From Salinibacterium sp. (GTDB lineage: Bacteria > Actinomycetota > Actinomycetes > Actinomycetales > Microbacteriaceae), in assembly GCA_015234465.1 (NCBI GenBank), contig JADGNA010000008.1, positions 1,116,001 through 1,180,000 on the forward strand: 64,000 bases of DNA. The letters are read 5' to 3'. The notes beneath the pieces are model-generated. The model was given only the letters and a program-made list of their open reading frames with translations. It was not told the DNA's origin and did not search any database. How positions within the stretch are numbered: the stretch's first letter is position 1; each line of letters opens with the position of its first letter. The translations under genes were made by a program, and so were the position numbers. Shown here in pieces: positions 52,027-60,456 of the stretch.

Positions 52027-54057
52027 ATGACTGACTCTCGCGCGCCCGAACGTGCCCCTCGCCTGCGCTTCATCCCGGCAGCAGTCGCGACCCTGCTTGC
52101 CATGGCGGGAGTCGTGGCCGGGCCTGCACCCGCAGCATCCGCCGCTCCCGTGACCGACTTCGCCTCATTGCAGGCCGCGTTGAACATGGGAGGGACGGTC
52201 GAGCTCGGGGCCGACATCAGCGGCGGCAAGCTCTTCGTGCCCGTCGACGTCGTGCTGGAACTCTCCGGTCACGCCCTCACTGTCACGACCTCGGGACTCT
52301 GGGATGCGGCCGTGTTCGTGCAGGCCGGGGCGACATTCACCGTCGGAACCTCGAGCGGGGTGCTTCACGCGAGGGGCGCCAACTCTGCTGCCGGCATCGG
52401 TGGCGACCTCCAGTCCGACGCGGGCAACATCGTCATCAACGGCGGCACCGTCATCGCCGAGACCAGTTACGGAACGGGAATCGGGGCTGGGCAGGAGGGC
52501 ACTGTCGGCAGCATCGAGATCAACGGCGGCCATGTGACGGCGATCGGAGGTGTCGGCATCGGGGCCTACTGGGAGGCGAGTGCGGGCGACATCACCATCA
52601 ACGGTGGCACCGTCGTCGCGCACGGAGAGTACTCGGCGGGCATTGGAAGCGGAACGTTCTCATCGGTTGATGACATCACGATCACCGGCGGCCATGTCAC
52701 GTCCACAGGACTCGACGGTCCTGGTATCGGTGTCGGTTCCGGGGGCGCTGGTGGAGACATCCTGATCACAGGCGGCACAATCGACGCCGCGGGCCAACGC
52801 GCTGGCGCGATCGGGGGTGGCACCGGGTATGACACGACCCCTATGCAACTGGGATCGATCACGATCAGCGGAGGCACCGTCTCGGCGATCGTTGACTTCA
52901 ATGGTCCAGGAATCGGTGTGTTCAACGAGCGCATGGGCGGTGTCATCACCATCTCCGGCGGCACGGTGTATGCCCAGGGTGGTCGGGAGTCGCCTGGCAT
53001 TGGCGCTTCCCACACCACGAGCCCCGACATCATCATCTCTGGTGGCACTGTGACGGCGGTCGGCGGGCCCAGGGATCCCGGTCCCGCTCCGATCGACCGC
53101 GGGGGGCCCGCCATTGGCATGGGGGCATCTGTGCGGCTACCGGGTCCCATCGGCGCCGTGGAGATCGGAGCGGCCGCCACGGTCACCGTGGAGTCCGGAT
53201 TTCCCACGGTGACGAGCGCGATCGGCGCTTCGGTCCCGAGTCTCGGCTTTCCTGCGGTGACCAACGCGGGAACCCTCGTCGTCGCATCCGGCAGCACGCT
53301 CATGATTCCAACCGGGACACCCGTCACGAACCCCGGCATCATCCGCGGCGCCGTCTCTGGTCCCGTGACCGTCAACTCCTACCAGCTGACCTTCGCGCAG
53401 CCAGGCATCCGGGGGGCGGCCTCCTCGGTGATCCCCGTCTACGCGCCCACGCTGGCAGACGCCGGCATCGCGCTGCCCGTGGTGACTCGTCCCTCCGTCA
53501 GCTTCCTCGGCTGGAACTCGCTCGCCGATGGATCCGGCGTGACCCTCACGCCGTCGACCCCGCTGTCGACGGCGACCTGGTCAGCCCTCTGGTCGGACGC
53601 CCCGACGACGACAACGGCATCCCTCTCGACAGCGGTCGTTGCCGCGGGTGGTTCCGTGACGCTGAGGGCGTCGATCAGCCCCGCGGTGAACGGCACCATC
53701 ATGTTCCGCGACGCCGATGGGCCCCTTGCCGGCGGCGTGGTCACCGACGGCGAGTTCAGCCTCACCGTCGTGGCGCCGCCCGTGGGGACACACACGATCA
53801 CGGCCGAGTTCGAGCCCGATGACCCGCTGCTCTACCGGGCGTCGAGCTCTGCGCCGATGACCCTGGTCGTCACGCCGCCGGTGCCTGTCACGCCGCCGGC
53901 TCCCAGCGGACCAGCGGTGCCGGCCGCGCCCTCGGCTCCCGCATCCGCTCTCCCCGTCACAGGAACGGATGCCTTCCCAGTGGCGCTTCTGGCGGGTGCG
54001 CTGCTCCTCGCCGGATCCGCGCTGGTGGTGCGGCGCCATCGTCGCCGCACCCCGTGA
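52027..54057 (+). CDS. LPXTG cell-wall-anchored repeat protein
   Basis: The 676 residues begin with a signal peptide (cleavage near ASAAP, residue 40). Eight consecutive repeats of about 30-45 residues follow (about 130-375), each with a xITINGGTV-type strand and a GxGIGxG turn, predicting a right-handed beta-helix. An InlB-like B-repeat stretch (SFLGWNSLADGSG, about 495) and an Ig-like domain (about 525-615) come next, then a Pro/Ala stalk. The C-terminal sorting signal is LPVTG at about 642, a hydrophobic helix and a basic tail, so a sortase would link it to peptidoglycan. It may act as an adhesin or glycan-binding protein. Confidence 0.88.
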   Translation: MTDSRAPERAPRLRFIPAAVATLLAMAGVVAGPAPAASAAPVTDFASLQAALNMGGTVELGADISGGKLFVPVDVVLELSGHALTVTTSGLWDAAVFVQAGATFTVGTSSGVLHARGANSAAGIGGDLQSDAGNIVINGGTVIAETSYGTGIGAGQEGTVGSIEINGGHVTAIGGVGIGAYWEASAGDITINGGTVVAHGEYSAGIGSGTFSSVDDITITGGHVTSTGLDGPGIGVGSGGAGGDILITGGTIDAAGQRAGAIGGGTGYDTTPMQLGSITISGGTVSAIVDFNGPGIGVFNERMGGVITISGGTVYAQGGRESPGIGASHTTSPDIIISGGTVTAVGGPRDPGPAPIDRGGPAIGMGASVRLPGPIGAVEIGAAATVTVESGFPTVTSAIGASVPSLGFPAVTNAGTLVVASGSTLMIPTGTPVTNPGIIRGAVSGPVTVNSYQLTFAQPGIRGAASSVIPVYAPTLADAGIALPVVTRPSVSFLGWNSLADGSGVTLTPSTPLSTATWSALWSDAPTTTTASLSTAVVAAGGSVTLRASISPAVNGTIMFRDADGPLAGGVVTDGEFSLTVVAPPVGTHTITAEFEPDDPLLYRASSSAPMTLVVTPPVPVTPPAPSGPAVPAAPSAPASALPVTGTDAFPVALLAGALLLAGSALVVRRHRRRTP

Positions 54058-54153
54058 GCCCCGTGCTCGCGCCACTCTTCGGGTGGGCGGCGCGAGCACG
54101 GACCACGGGATCGTGACAAGCGCGCGCACAGGCTCAGCCGATAGCCTTACCGC

Positions 54154-55248
54154 GTGACCGCCGTGCCCTCCCGAACCTCCGTTGTCGTCGTCGGCGCCGG
54201 GCAGGCGGGACTCTCGGTGTCGTACTACCTGCAGCGCCTCGGCCTGGAGGTCGGTCCCGGATTCGTCGTGCTCGACCGCGGGCCCGGCACGGGCGGCGCC
54301 TGGCAGGACCGGTGGGAAGCCCTCAAGATCGGCACCGCCCACCGCATCAACGACCTGCCCGGGCTCGACGAGCTCGGCCTCAGCTTCGAGACCGCCGATC
54401 GGCAGCGACCGGCCCGCGAGGTCGTCGCCGAGTACTACGCGGCCTACGAGCAGCACTACGACCTGCAGGTCGTGCGACCCGCGACCGTGCGCCGGGTGTT
54501 CAACCGCGGCATCGACCTCGTCGTCGAATACACGGATGCCTCGGGGCCGCACGAGATCGAGACGCAGGTGCTCGTCAACGCGACCGGCACCTGGGGTTCG
54601 CCGTTCCGTCCCTGGTACCCCGGCCGCGACTCCTTCGCGGGTGAACAGGTCGACACGACCACCTACCGTGCGGCGGAGGACTTCGCTGGCAAGCGGGTCG
54701 TCGTGGTCGGCGGCGGCACGTCGGCGATCGGCTTCATGCTGGAGCTCGAGCACGTGGCATCCGCTCTCACCTGGGTGAGTCGGCGTGGGCTCGAGTTCCG
54801 CGAGGAGGGCGAGCTCAACCTGGAGGACCGGCGGCACGCCGTCGCGGTGCAGGATGCCGCGGCTCGCGAGGGTCGTGCCCTGCCGAGCATCGTCAGCGGC
54901 ACCGGCGTGCCCCGCACCCGGCGTATCCAGTCGGCGATGGATCGCGGGCTGCTCGTGCCAAAGCCCATGTTCTCGAGCATCGAGCCCGACGGCGTGCGTT
55001 GGGACGACGGCGAGTTCGTCGAGGCCGATGTGATCCTCTGGGCGACAGGCTTCCGCCCCGAACTTCGCCACCTCGCGCCGCTCAGGCTTCGGGAGAAGGA
55101 GGGTGGCGTCACGGTCGGCAACGGCTCGTCGTGGAAGGACCCGCGCATCTTCTTCGCCGGCTACGGCCCCCAGGCCTCGACGATCGGGGCCAACCGCGCA
55201 GGCCGCACGATCGCGCGCCAGGTCATGCGCCAACTCGCCGACTCCTGA
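54154..55248 (+). CDS. FAD/NAD(P)-dependent oxidoreductase, flavin-containing monooxygenase-like
   Basis: The 364 residues have two dinucleotide folds: GAGQAG near residue 10 for FAD and VVGGGTSAIG near 185 for NADPH. An ATG-type motif IILWATGFRPE near the C-terminus is typical of this group. CzcO/FMO-like proteins oxidise ketones, amines or sulfides; the substrate is unknown. The start is GTG, with TAGCCT six bases upstream, so it is probably leaderless. Confidence 0.82.
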   Translation: MTAVPSRTSVVVVGAGQAGLSVSYYLQRLGLEVGPGFVVLDRGPGTGGAWQDRWEALKIGTAHRINDLPGLDELGLSFETADRQRPAREVVAEYYAAYEQHYDLQVVRPATVRRVFNRGIDLVVEYTDASGPHEIETQVLVNATGTWGSPFRPWYPGRDSFAGEQVDTTTYRAAEDFAGKRVVVVGGGTSAIGFMLELEHVASALTWVSRRGLEFREEGELNLEDRRHAVAVQDAAAREGRALPSIVSGTGVPRTRRIQSAMDRGLLVPKPMFSSIEPDGVRWDDGEFVEADVILWATGFRPELRHLAPLRLREKEGGVTVGNGSSWKDPRIFFAGYGPQASTIGANRAGRTIARQVMRQLADS

Positions 55249-55348
55249 CCCCTCCCGCGCCCACCCGCTGAGGTCCGACTTGTGCAGCTTCGACGCGCTC
55301 AGGAACCTGCACTACTCGGATCTCATCCCGGAGCGGTAGCGTTCCCGC

Positions 55349-56539
55349 ATGAAGCTCATGCTCCTCACGGCGGGGAGCCGCGGCGATGTCGAGCCATTCG
55401 GGGCACTGGCCCGCCACGCGGCATCCGCTGGTCACGAGGTCTTCCTGGGAGTCCCCGAGAACTCTGGCGTCGACCTGCCGCCCGTCGCGCGCGTGCCGCT
55501 CCATGTGGACTTCTCGCAGCTCATGGCCGAGCAGGGTGTCTCGGCGATCGCGGCCGCGCGGGCGTTCCGTTCGGTCATCCGTCCGGCGATGGGGCGGATG
55601 CTCAGTGCCGCCGTGCGGGCGATCCGCGACGTGCGCCCCGACGTCGTCGTCTACCACCCGAAGCTGCTCACGGCCGCTGCCGCGGCGGCCTCCGTCGGCG
55701 CCGTGCCGATCGTGGTCGAGACGGTGCCGAGCCTCACCCCGAGCCGGGAGTTCCCCATGCCCGGCACGGTGTCGCGCGACCTGGGCCCGCTCAACCGCAT
55801 GACGTACCGCGTGGCGACCGCGGCCGCGGGCATGTTCCGCCGTGAGATCGCGGCCGCCCTGCGCCCGCTCGGTGGCCCCGCTGCATCCGCGCCGGTGGCG
55901 TCGCTTGTTCCCGTCAGCCCCGTGCTGCTGGAGCGGCCCGGCGACTGGCCGCCGACGACCACCATCACGGGCGCGTGGGTCACCCCGCCGAGTGAGACCG
56001 CGCTCGCCGACGACGTCGCCGCCTTCATGCGGGGTGGTCCATACCTCTACGCGGGCTTCGGGTCGATGGCCTCGGGGGATGCGGTCGCGCGCGCCCGTGC
56101 GGTGATCGACGCGGCCAGGACGCACGGGTTGCGGGTGCTGATGGCGACCGGATGGGGCGGGCTCACGCTTGCTTCAGCCGACGCGGGTGACGACGTGCTT
56201 GCCGTAGCTTCCGTGCCGCACACCCGGGTGTTGCCCGCGGCGGCAGTCGCCATCCACCACGGCGGTGCGGGAACGGCCCACGCGGTCGTGCGCGCGGGAG
56301 TGCCATCCGTCGTCGTGCCGTTCACGGGTGACCAACCGTTCTGGGCGCACCAGCTGCACGCGCGGGGCCTCGCCCCCGCGGCCATCCCGGCCCGGCGGGT
56401 CACTCCGGAGCGGCTTGCGCGGGCGATCGGGCTCGCGCTCGACCACCGTGACGCAGCCCGCTCGGCCGCGAAGGCGATGCGCCACGAGAACGGGGTGGCG
56501 CTCGCACTCGAGCGGATCGAGGCGACGCTCGCGCGCTGA
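55349..56539 (+). CDS. UGT-like glycosyltransferase (GT1 family)
   Basis: This 396-residue GT-B protein has an N-terminal SRGDVEPFGALARHAASAGHEV, the sterol/macrolide glycosyltransferase start, and a C-terminal nucleotide-sugar site (PHTRVLPAAAVAIHHGGAGTAHAVVRAGVPSVVVPF and GDQPFWAHQL). It would transfer a hexose from a UDP- or TDP-sugar to a lipid, polyketide or xenobiotic. A TAGCGT -10 lies six bases before the ATG. Acceptor unknown. Confidence 0.88.
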   Translation: MKLMLLTAGSRGDVEPFGALARHAASAGHEVFLGVPENSGVDLPPVARVPLHVDFSQLMAEQGVSAIAAARAFRSVIRPAMGRMLSAAVRAIRDVRPDVVVYHPKLLTAAAAAASVGAVPIVVETVPSLTPSREFPMPGTVSRDLGPLNRMTYRVATAAAGMFRREIAAALRPLGGPAASAPVASLVPVSPVLLERPGDWPPTTTITGAWVTPPSETALADDVAAFMRGGPYLYAGFGSMASGDAVARARAVIDAARTHGLRVLMATGWGGLTLASADAGDDVLAVASVPHTRVLPAAAVAIHHGGAGTAHAVVRAGVPSVVVPFTGDQPFWAHQLHARGLAPAAIPARRVTPERLARAIGLALDHRDAARSAAKAMRHENGVALALERIEATLAR

Positions 56540-56575
56540 TTCCGAAGCATCCCGGGCGTCACGTCTGCGCCCTGA

Positions 56576-56624
56576 GCCTGCACAAACCGGCCATTCGGTG
56601 GCCGAAATGGCCGTTTCTGCAGGC
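56576..56624. terminator. Long imperfect hairpin between glycosyltransferase and crcB
   Basis: GCCTGCA and TGCAGGC outer arms with inner CGGCCAT/ATGGCCG pairing lie between convergent genes. A bidirectional terminator is likely. Confidence 0.7.
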
Positions 56625-56642
56625 TCGCGTTCGCCACCCGCT

Positions 56643-56990
56643 TCAGCGGGTGAGCGCGTACGCCGCAGCCGCCACGCCGACGCCGAGCACGAGGTTCAGC
56701 GCGACGGTGCCGAGGGAGGCCCACGGCCTGCCTTCGAGTGCCAGTTCGACGGTCTCGACCGCGAAGGTGCTGTAGGTCGTGAGCCCGCCCGCGAAGCCCG
56801 TGACAAGGGCAAGACGGATGCCCGGATCCAGGTCTCCTGCGAGGCCCAGCACCGCGCCGGCAACCGCCGAGCCGACGACGTTCACGAGCAGCACCGCCCA
56901 GGGTGGCGCGAGCAGCAGTGTCACGCCGTAGCGGAGGACCGCGCCGAGCCCGCCCGCCAGCACGACGGCTGCGACGATGCCGGGGGTCAC
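56643..56990 (-). CDS. crcB: Fluoride efflux channel CrcB/Fluc, second subunit gene
   Basis: The 115 residues form four helices with the Fluc signature GGLGAVLRYG, NVVGSAVAGAVLG and GFAGGLTTYSTFAVE. It exports fluoride as a dual-topology dimer. The GTG start overlaps the stop of the upstream crcB by four bases. Paired crcB genes typically make a heterodimer. No fluoride riboswitch is visible upstream of the pair. Confidence 0.92.
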   Translation of the reverse strand: MTPGIVAAVVLAGGLGAVLRYGVTLLLAPPWAVLLVNVVGSAVAGAVLGLAGDLDPGIRLALVTGFAGGLTTYSTFAVETVELALEGRPWASLGTVALNLVLGVGVAAAAYALTR

Positions 56991-57403
56991 CGTGCGCCCC
57001 CGCGGCGACCCAAGCGCAGGCCCAGGATCGCGGCGCCGAGCCCGAGGATCAGGGTCGCTGCGAGATAGGAGGCCGCGAGCATCCACTCGCCTTCCTTGCT
57101 CATGGCGACGAGCGACACGGCGACGGCCGAGAAGGTCGTGAAGGAGCCGAGCAGCCCGGGGCCGAGCCCCGCGCGAAGCCAGCCGGGTGCACCGAGCCAG
57201 GCGCGCCCGACGAGGAGTCCGAGCGCGAACGACCCGAGCACGTTCACGAGGAGGGTGGATGCCGCGAACTCGGCATCGCCATGTGGCAACGCGGTATCGA
57301 TGCCGAGCCGCAGGGCGGCGCCGAGCATCCCGCCCACAGCGACGGCGACGAGCTCAGGCCATCCGACCCCCAAGGAACGCGAGGTGCCTGCCCGTGATGT
57401 CAC
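56987..57403 (-). CDS. crcB: Fluoride efflux channel CrcB/Fluc, first subunit gene
   Basis: The 138 residues have four helices and GGMLGAALRLGIDT, NVLGSFALGLLVG and the selectivity loop GLLGSFTTFSAVAV. The start is GTG, 21 bases after the upstream lipoprotein stop, so it is probably cotranscribed with it. It pairs with the overlapping second crcB. Confidence 0.92.
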   Translation of the reverse strand: MTSRAGTSRSLGVGWPELVAVAVGGMLGAALRLGIDTALPHGDAEFAASTLLVNVLGSFALGLLVGRAWLGAPGWLRAGLGPGLLGSFTTFSAVAVSLVAMSKEGEWMLAASYLAATLILGLGAAILGLRLGRRGGAR

Positions 57404-57424
57404 GGGCCGAGACTACCGCTCCGC

Positions 57425-57979
57425 TCAGTCAACGACGGCGCGCAGCGCCTCCACCGCCATGTCGCGCAGCTCGTCCCGGGTCATGCCCGAGTCATCCGCG
57501 TCGACGTCCAGTTCAAGGAGCACGTCGTCCGCGCACACGCGGAGCTCGCCGCTCACATCGTTGTCGTCGTCGGTGACCCACCAGGCGCTGTTGCCGATGC
57601 CGTCGAGGGGGGTGACGACATCATCGCGATCGCTCGGCTCGATACACTCGACCGTCCCGCCCGCGAAGTCGCCCGCCTCCGAGTAGTCGAAGTCGATGTC
57701 CAGGTCGCCCTGCTGGGCCTCCCAGTCGCAGCCGCGCACGCTGCGTTCGACGCCGTCGTCGTCGGAGTTGTCGTTCTCCTGATCGGGGCCACGCAGCTCC
57801 GTTCCGAACACGTCGGCGAGATGCTCCGTCGTGAGCCCGTAGCAGTCGGTCTCGGCCGGCGCCGAGGCCTGAGGAGTCGAGTCGTCATTCTGGGCGGGCT
57901 CGTCTGGGCCGACCGTGGAGGTGCAGCCGGCGAGCAGCACCGCGAGGACTGCCGCACCGGCGAGAGAGAGGTGGCGCAT
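57425..57979 (-). CDS. Small acidic lipoprotein of unknown function
   Basis: The 184 residues begin with a lipoprotein signal (LAVLLAGC, Cys19), a Ser/Pro/Asp linker and an acidic globular part with two or three cysteines (DCYGLTTEHLADVFG, VRGCDWEAQ, VECIEPSD). It resembles the DUF3558-type lipoproteins of actinobacteria in layout, but I do not claim the family. GAAAGGAACC precedes the ATG. It lies upstream of the crcB pair. Confidence 0.7.
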   Translation of the reverse strand: MRHLSLAGAAVLAVLLAGCTSTVGPDEPAQNDDSTPQASAPAETDCYGLTTEHLADVFGTELRGPDQENDNSDDDGVERSVRGCDWEAQQGDLDIDFDYSEAGDFAGGTVECIEPSDRDDVVTPLDGIGNSAWWVTDDDNDVSGELRVCADDVLLELDVDADDSGMTRDELRDMAVEALRAVVD

Positions 57980-58080
57980 CGTGGGTTCCTTTCGTCGCTC
58001 AAGTTGCCGATACCGTGCCACGCGGTCGTCGTCTTCGCTCCCAGTGGGCGCACACTCTCAGCGAGCCATAGGATTCGGGC

Positions 58081-58713
58081 GTGGGGAACAAGCGCAAGGT
58101 CTGGCTGTGGGCGGTGCTCGGCGTCGTCGTGCTCGCGCTCGCCTTCATCGCCGTGCTGCTCGTGCCGGTGCTCACCCACCAGGACCAGGGCAGTTCACGC
58201 CTCGTCGAGAGCGAGGAGGAGTGGCCGCTGGATGCCACGGCAGTGGGCGATGACGGCCGCACCCGCACGATCGACCTCCACCCGGCCGACGCCGGCGGCG
58301 ACCTCGACACCTCCGCGCTGCGCGAGGGCGATCGGCTCGTCGTCAGCGGTTCGGGCTTCGACGCGGGCCGCGGCATCTACGTCGCCATCTGCAGGATTCC
58401 GGATGCCGGCGAGAAGCCGGGACCCTGCCTCGGCGGCGTGCCCTCCACCGAGGGGGAGGAGCAGGTCGAGGGCAGCGTGCAGTTCGCCCCCAGTAACTGG
58501 ATCAACGACGACTGGGCCTGGCGGCTCTTCGGCGCCCGGGGCTACGACGACCGCGAGACCGGCACCTTCACCGCCTACCTCGAGGTGCCGTCACCCGTCG
58601 GGGAGGGCATCGACTGCCGCGTCGACGACTGCGCCGTCACAACCCGCAACGACCACACGGCGCTGAATGACCGAGTGCAGGACGTGTTCGTGCCGGTTGG
58701 GTTCGCGGAGTAG
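58081..58713 (+). CDS. Membrane-anchored secreted protein of unknown function
   Basis: The 210 residues have an N-terminal signal anchor (residues 8-32) and an extracellular beta-rich domain. The stretch GDRLVVSGSGFDAGRGIYVAIC and the later Cys pair (DCRVDDCAVTT) recall Ig-like neocarzinostatin-type domains, a weak resemblance. The start is GTG with TAGGAT six bases upstream. Function unknown. Confidence 0.65.
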   Translation: MGNKRKVWLWAVLGVVVLALAFIAVLLVPVLTHQDQGSSRLVESEEEWPLDATAVGDDGRTRTIDLHPADAGGDLDTSALREGDRLVVSGSGFDAGRGIYVAICRIPDAGEKPGPCLGGVPSTEGEEQVEGSVQFAPSNWINDDWAWRLFGARGYDDRETGTFTAYLEVPSPVGEGIDCRVDDCAVTTRNDHTALNDRVQDVFVPVGFAE

Positions 58714-58715
58714 AC

Positions 58716-58824
58716 GGGTTTCGATATGCTCCTTCGTCGCTACTCAACCCACGAGACCGCGGGTTGAGTAGCCGCGCCGACCCGCTGTCGTGGGTTGAGT
58801 AGGCCGCCAGGCCGTATCGAAACC
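58716..58824. repeat. Three-part cluster of GTTTCGATA/CTCAACC repeats
   Basis: One reverse copy (GGGTTTCGATATGCT...CTACTCAACCC), a truncated forward copy (GGGTTGAGTAGCCGCG) and a full forward copy (TGGGTTGAGTAGGCC...GTATCGAAACC) fill the space between the convergent secreted-protein and PadR genes. This is the largest cluster of the family here. Confidence 0.8.
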
Positions 58825-58830
58825 TCTCGT

Positions 58831-59514
58831 TCAGCCGAGGAGTTGCACCCGTACCTCCGCCAGCGCGGCCTCAAGCTGCGCCGCAGTCCCCGCAGGCAGG
58901 ACGTCACGGCTCGCCCGCGAGCGAAGCTCCACCCGTACGTCGTTCCGGAAGTCCGCCAGCACCTGCTCGACCTGCGCAAGCTCACGGCGGCTGGCAGCGC
59001 GGGCGTCGGGCTCCTCAGTACTTGGCGCCGGGTCGGCGGGGGACGCTGGCGGGGCGGCGGTTTCCGTCGGAGCGGGGTGAGCCGCAGCATCCGCTCTCTC
59101 TCGGGACTCGCTCGCGCCGCGCTTTGGCGTGCTCTCGCCCGCGACCGCCGCGAGGTCGGCGCGCAGCGTGCGCATGGCATCCGCGACGCTGGCCCGCACC
59201 TCGTCGGCGAGACTACGCACGGTCGTCGTGACACCGCGCTCGATCTCATCGAGTTCGGCCTGGCGGGCGGCGAGCTCGGCGATGCCGGCATCCGTGATCG
59301 AGTAGACGGTCTTGCGGCCGTCGGCCTCGCGGCTGACGAGTCCCTCCTCGCCGAGTTTCGACAGGCGAGGGTAGATCGTGCCCGCGCTCGGGATGTAGGT
59401 GCCGCCGAAGCGGTCGCTGAGCGCCTGCATGAGCTCGTAGCCGTGCATGGGCCGCTCCGAGAGCAGGCTCAGCAGGTAGAGGCGCAGGTGGCCGTGGCCG
59501 AAGACGGGGGTCAC
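58831..59514 (-). CDS. PadR-family regulator with long C-terminal extension
   Basis: The 227 residues have an N-terminal PadR winged helix (about 5-85; LYLLSLLSERPMHGYELMQAL, GTIYPRLSKLGEEGLV) followed by helices, an Ala/Pro/Glu-rich linker (about 140-175) and a C-terminal helix. A typical PadR is 110-190 residues. The GTG start overlaps the DUF4097 stop by four bases. It probably represses its own operon through the TATATCGCG repeats upstream. Confidence 0.88.
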   Translation of the reverse strand: MTPVFGHGHLRLYLLSLLSERPMHGYELMQALSDRFGGTYIPSAGTIYPRLSKLGEEGLVSREADGRKTVYSITDAGIAELAARQAELDEIERGVTTTVRSLADEVRASVADAMRTLRADLAAVAGESTPKRGASESRERADAAAHPAPTETAAPPASPADPAPSTEEPDARAASRRELAQVEQVLADFRNDVRVELRSRASRDVLPAGTAAQLEAALAEVRVQLLG

Positions 59515-60338
59515 GGTGCTGCCACCGCGTGATGCACAGTGACGTCGCCCGTCACCGAGTTGACGCTGAACTCGAGCCACTTGCCCGAGAGCTCGCCGAA
59601 GCTTCCGTTGTAGGTGCCGTGCACGATCGAGACGCTGGAATCGTTGAGCTGCACGCGACCGGATGCCGTGGAGATTTTGTACGACGCCGCGACGCCCGGC
59701 GCGAGCCGCATCGACACGTCGCCCGACACGGTGTTGACCTTGACGCGATCCGGGGTGCCCTGCAGGTCGAGGAAGACGTCGCCCGAGACGCTGTCGTGCG
59801 AGACGCGGGAGATCGTGCCGCTCGCCATGAGCTCGCCGCTGACCGTGTTGGCCGAGATGTCGCCCGTGTGCTCGCGCACGGCGATCTCGCCCGACACCGA
59901 GTTGAGGTCGAGCTCGCCGATCACGCGGTCGATCACGACCTCGCCCGACACGGTGCTGATGCGCGCGACGGCGTCCTTGCCCGTCTTGCGGCTGAAGTCG
60001 AGGCCGCTGATAAGGGCGCTCGCCGTGACGACGCCGAACTTGAGGGCGATCGAGCGGGGGACCATGATGCTCACCTCGGCGGTCGCCTCGTTCTTGAAGA
60101 AGGAGAACACCTGCAGGAAGTTGTCCCAGGCGAGCTGAGGGTGGTCGATCTCGAGCACGCCCTCGTCGAGGGAGACCTTGAGCGGCTTGCCGGAGACGGA
60201 GTGCACCTCGACCCGCGCGCCCGGCTCGTCGTGCGCCACGATGTCGACCTGGCCGCCGATGAGGCCGACCTTCAGGGTGTGGATGCTGTCGAAGTCGATG
60301 GTCTTCGGGCCTTCCAGCATCCATTTTTCGCGGGCCAT
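59511..60338 (-). CDS. DUF4097 beta-repeat protein
   Basis: The 275 residues contain successive VSGEV, VSGEI, VSGEL, VSGDV, VSGDV and VTGDV turns, the hallmark of the DUF4097 adhesin-like beta-helix. No signal peptide or membrane helix is visible, so it is probably cytoplasmic. It is coupled to a PadR gene, a recurring pair in actinobacteria, and may sense membrane or envelope state. Function unknown. Confidence 0.85.
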   Translation of the reverse strand: MAREKWMLEGPKTIDFDSIHTLKVGLIGGQVDIVAHDEPGARVEVHSVSGKPLKVSLDEGVLEIDHPQLAWDNFLQVFSFFKNEATAEVSIMVPRSIALKFGVVTASALISGLDFSRKTGKDAVARISTVSGEVVIDRVIGELDLNSVSGEIAVREHTGDISANTVSGELMASGTISRVSHDSVSGDVFLDLQGTPDRVKVNTVSGDVSMRLAPGVAASYKISTASGRVQLNDSSVSIVHGTYNGSFGELSGKWLEFSVNSVTGDVTVHHAVAAP

Positions 60339-60358
60339 GGTGTCTCCTCGAGTCGAGT

Positions 60359-60393
60359 TATATCGCGTCTGCAGAAGTCACGCTATATCGCGT
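60359..60393. promoter_or_regulatory. Direct TATATCGCGT repeats before the DUF4097-PadR operon
   Basis: Exact copies start at 60359 and 60384, 25 bases apart, 20-55 bases before the operon start. AT-rich boxes in a GC-rich context suit PadR operators. Confidence 0.55.
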
Positions 60394-60417
60394 TTAGTGC
60401 GAGCGCAACACGAAACT

Positions 60418-60440
60418 CTTGACATTGACGTTGCGTCAAG
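60418..60440. promoter_or_regulatory. MerR-type operator CTTGAC-N11-GTCAAG
   Basis: A perfect 6-bp inverted repeat overlaps a TTGACA -35 at 60419, with TACCGT as -10 at 60444. The 19-base -35/-10 spacer is the extended spacing used by MerR activators. The TipA-like gene begins seven bases after the -10. Confidence 0.7.
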
Positions 60441-60456
60441 CTCTACCGTCGTCGAC

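Noticed and set aside
52400-53080. Internal DNA repeats that could suggest a CRISPR or satellite array
   Set aside because: They follow codon periodicity and encode degenerate GGTV/GIG protein repeats in a single open frame with a signal peptide and sorting signal.
57404-57424. Fluoride riboswitch upstream of the crcB pair
   Set aside because: Only 21 bases separate the crcB start from the upstream gene, too short for the aptamer, and no matching fold was seen.
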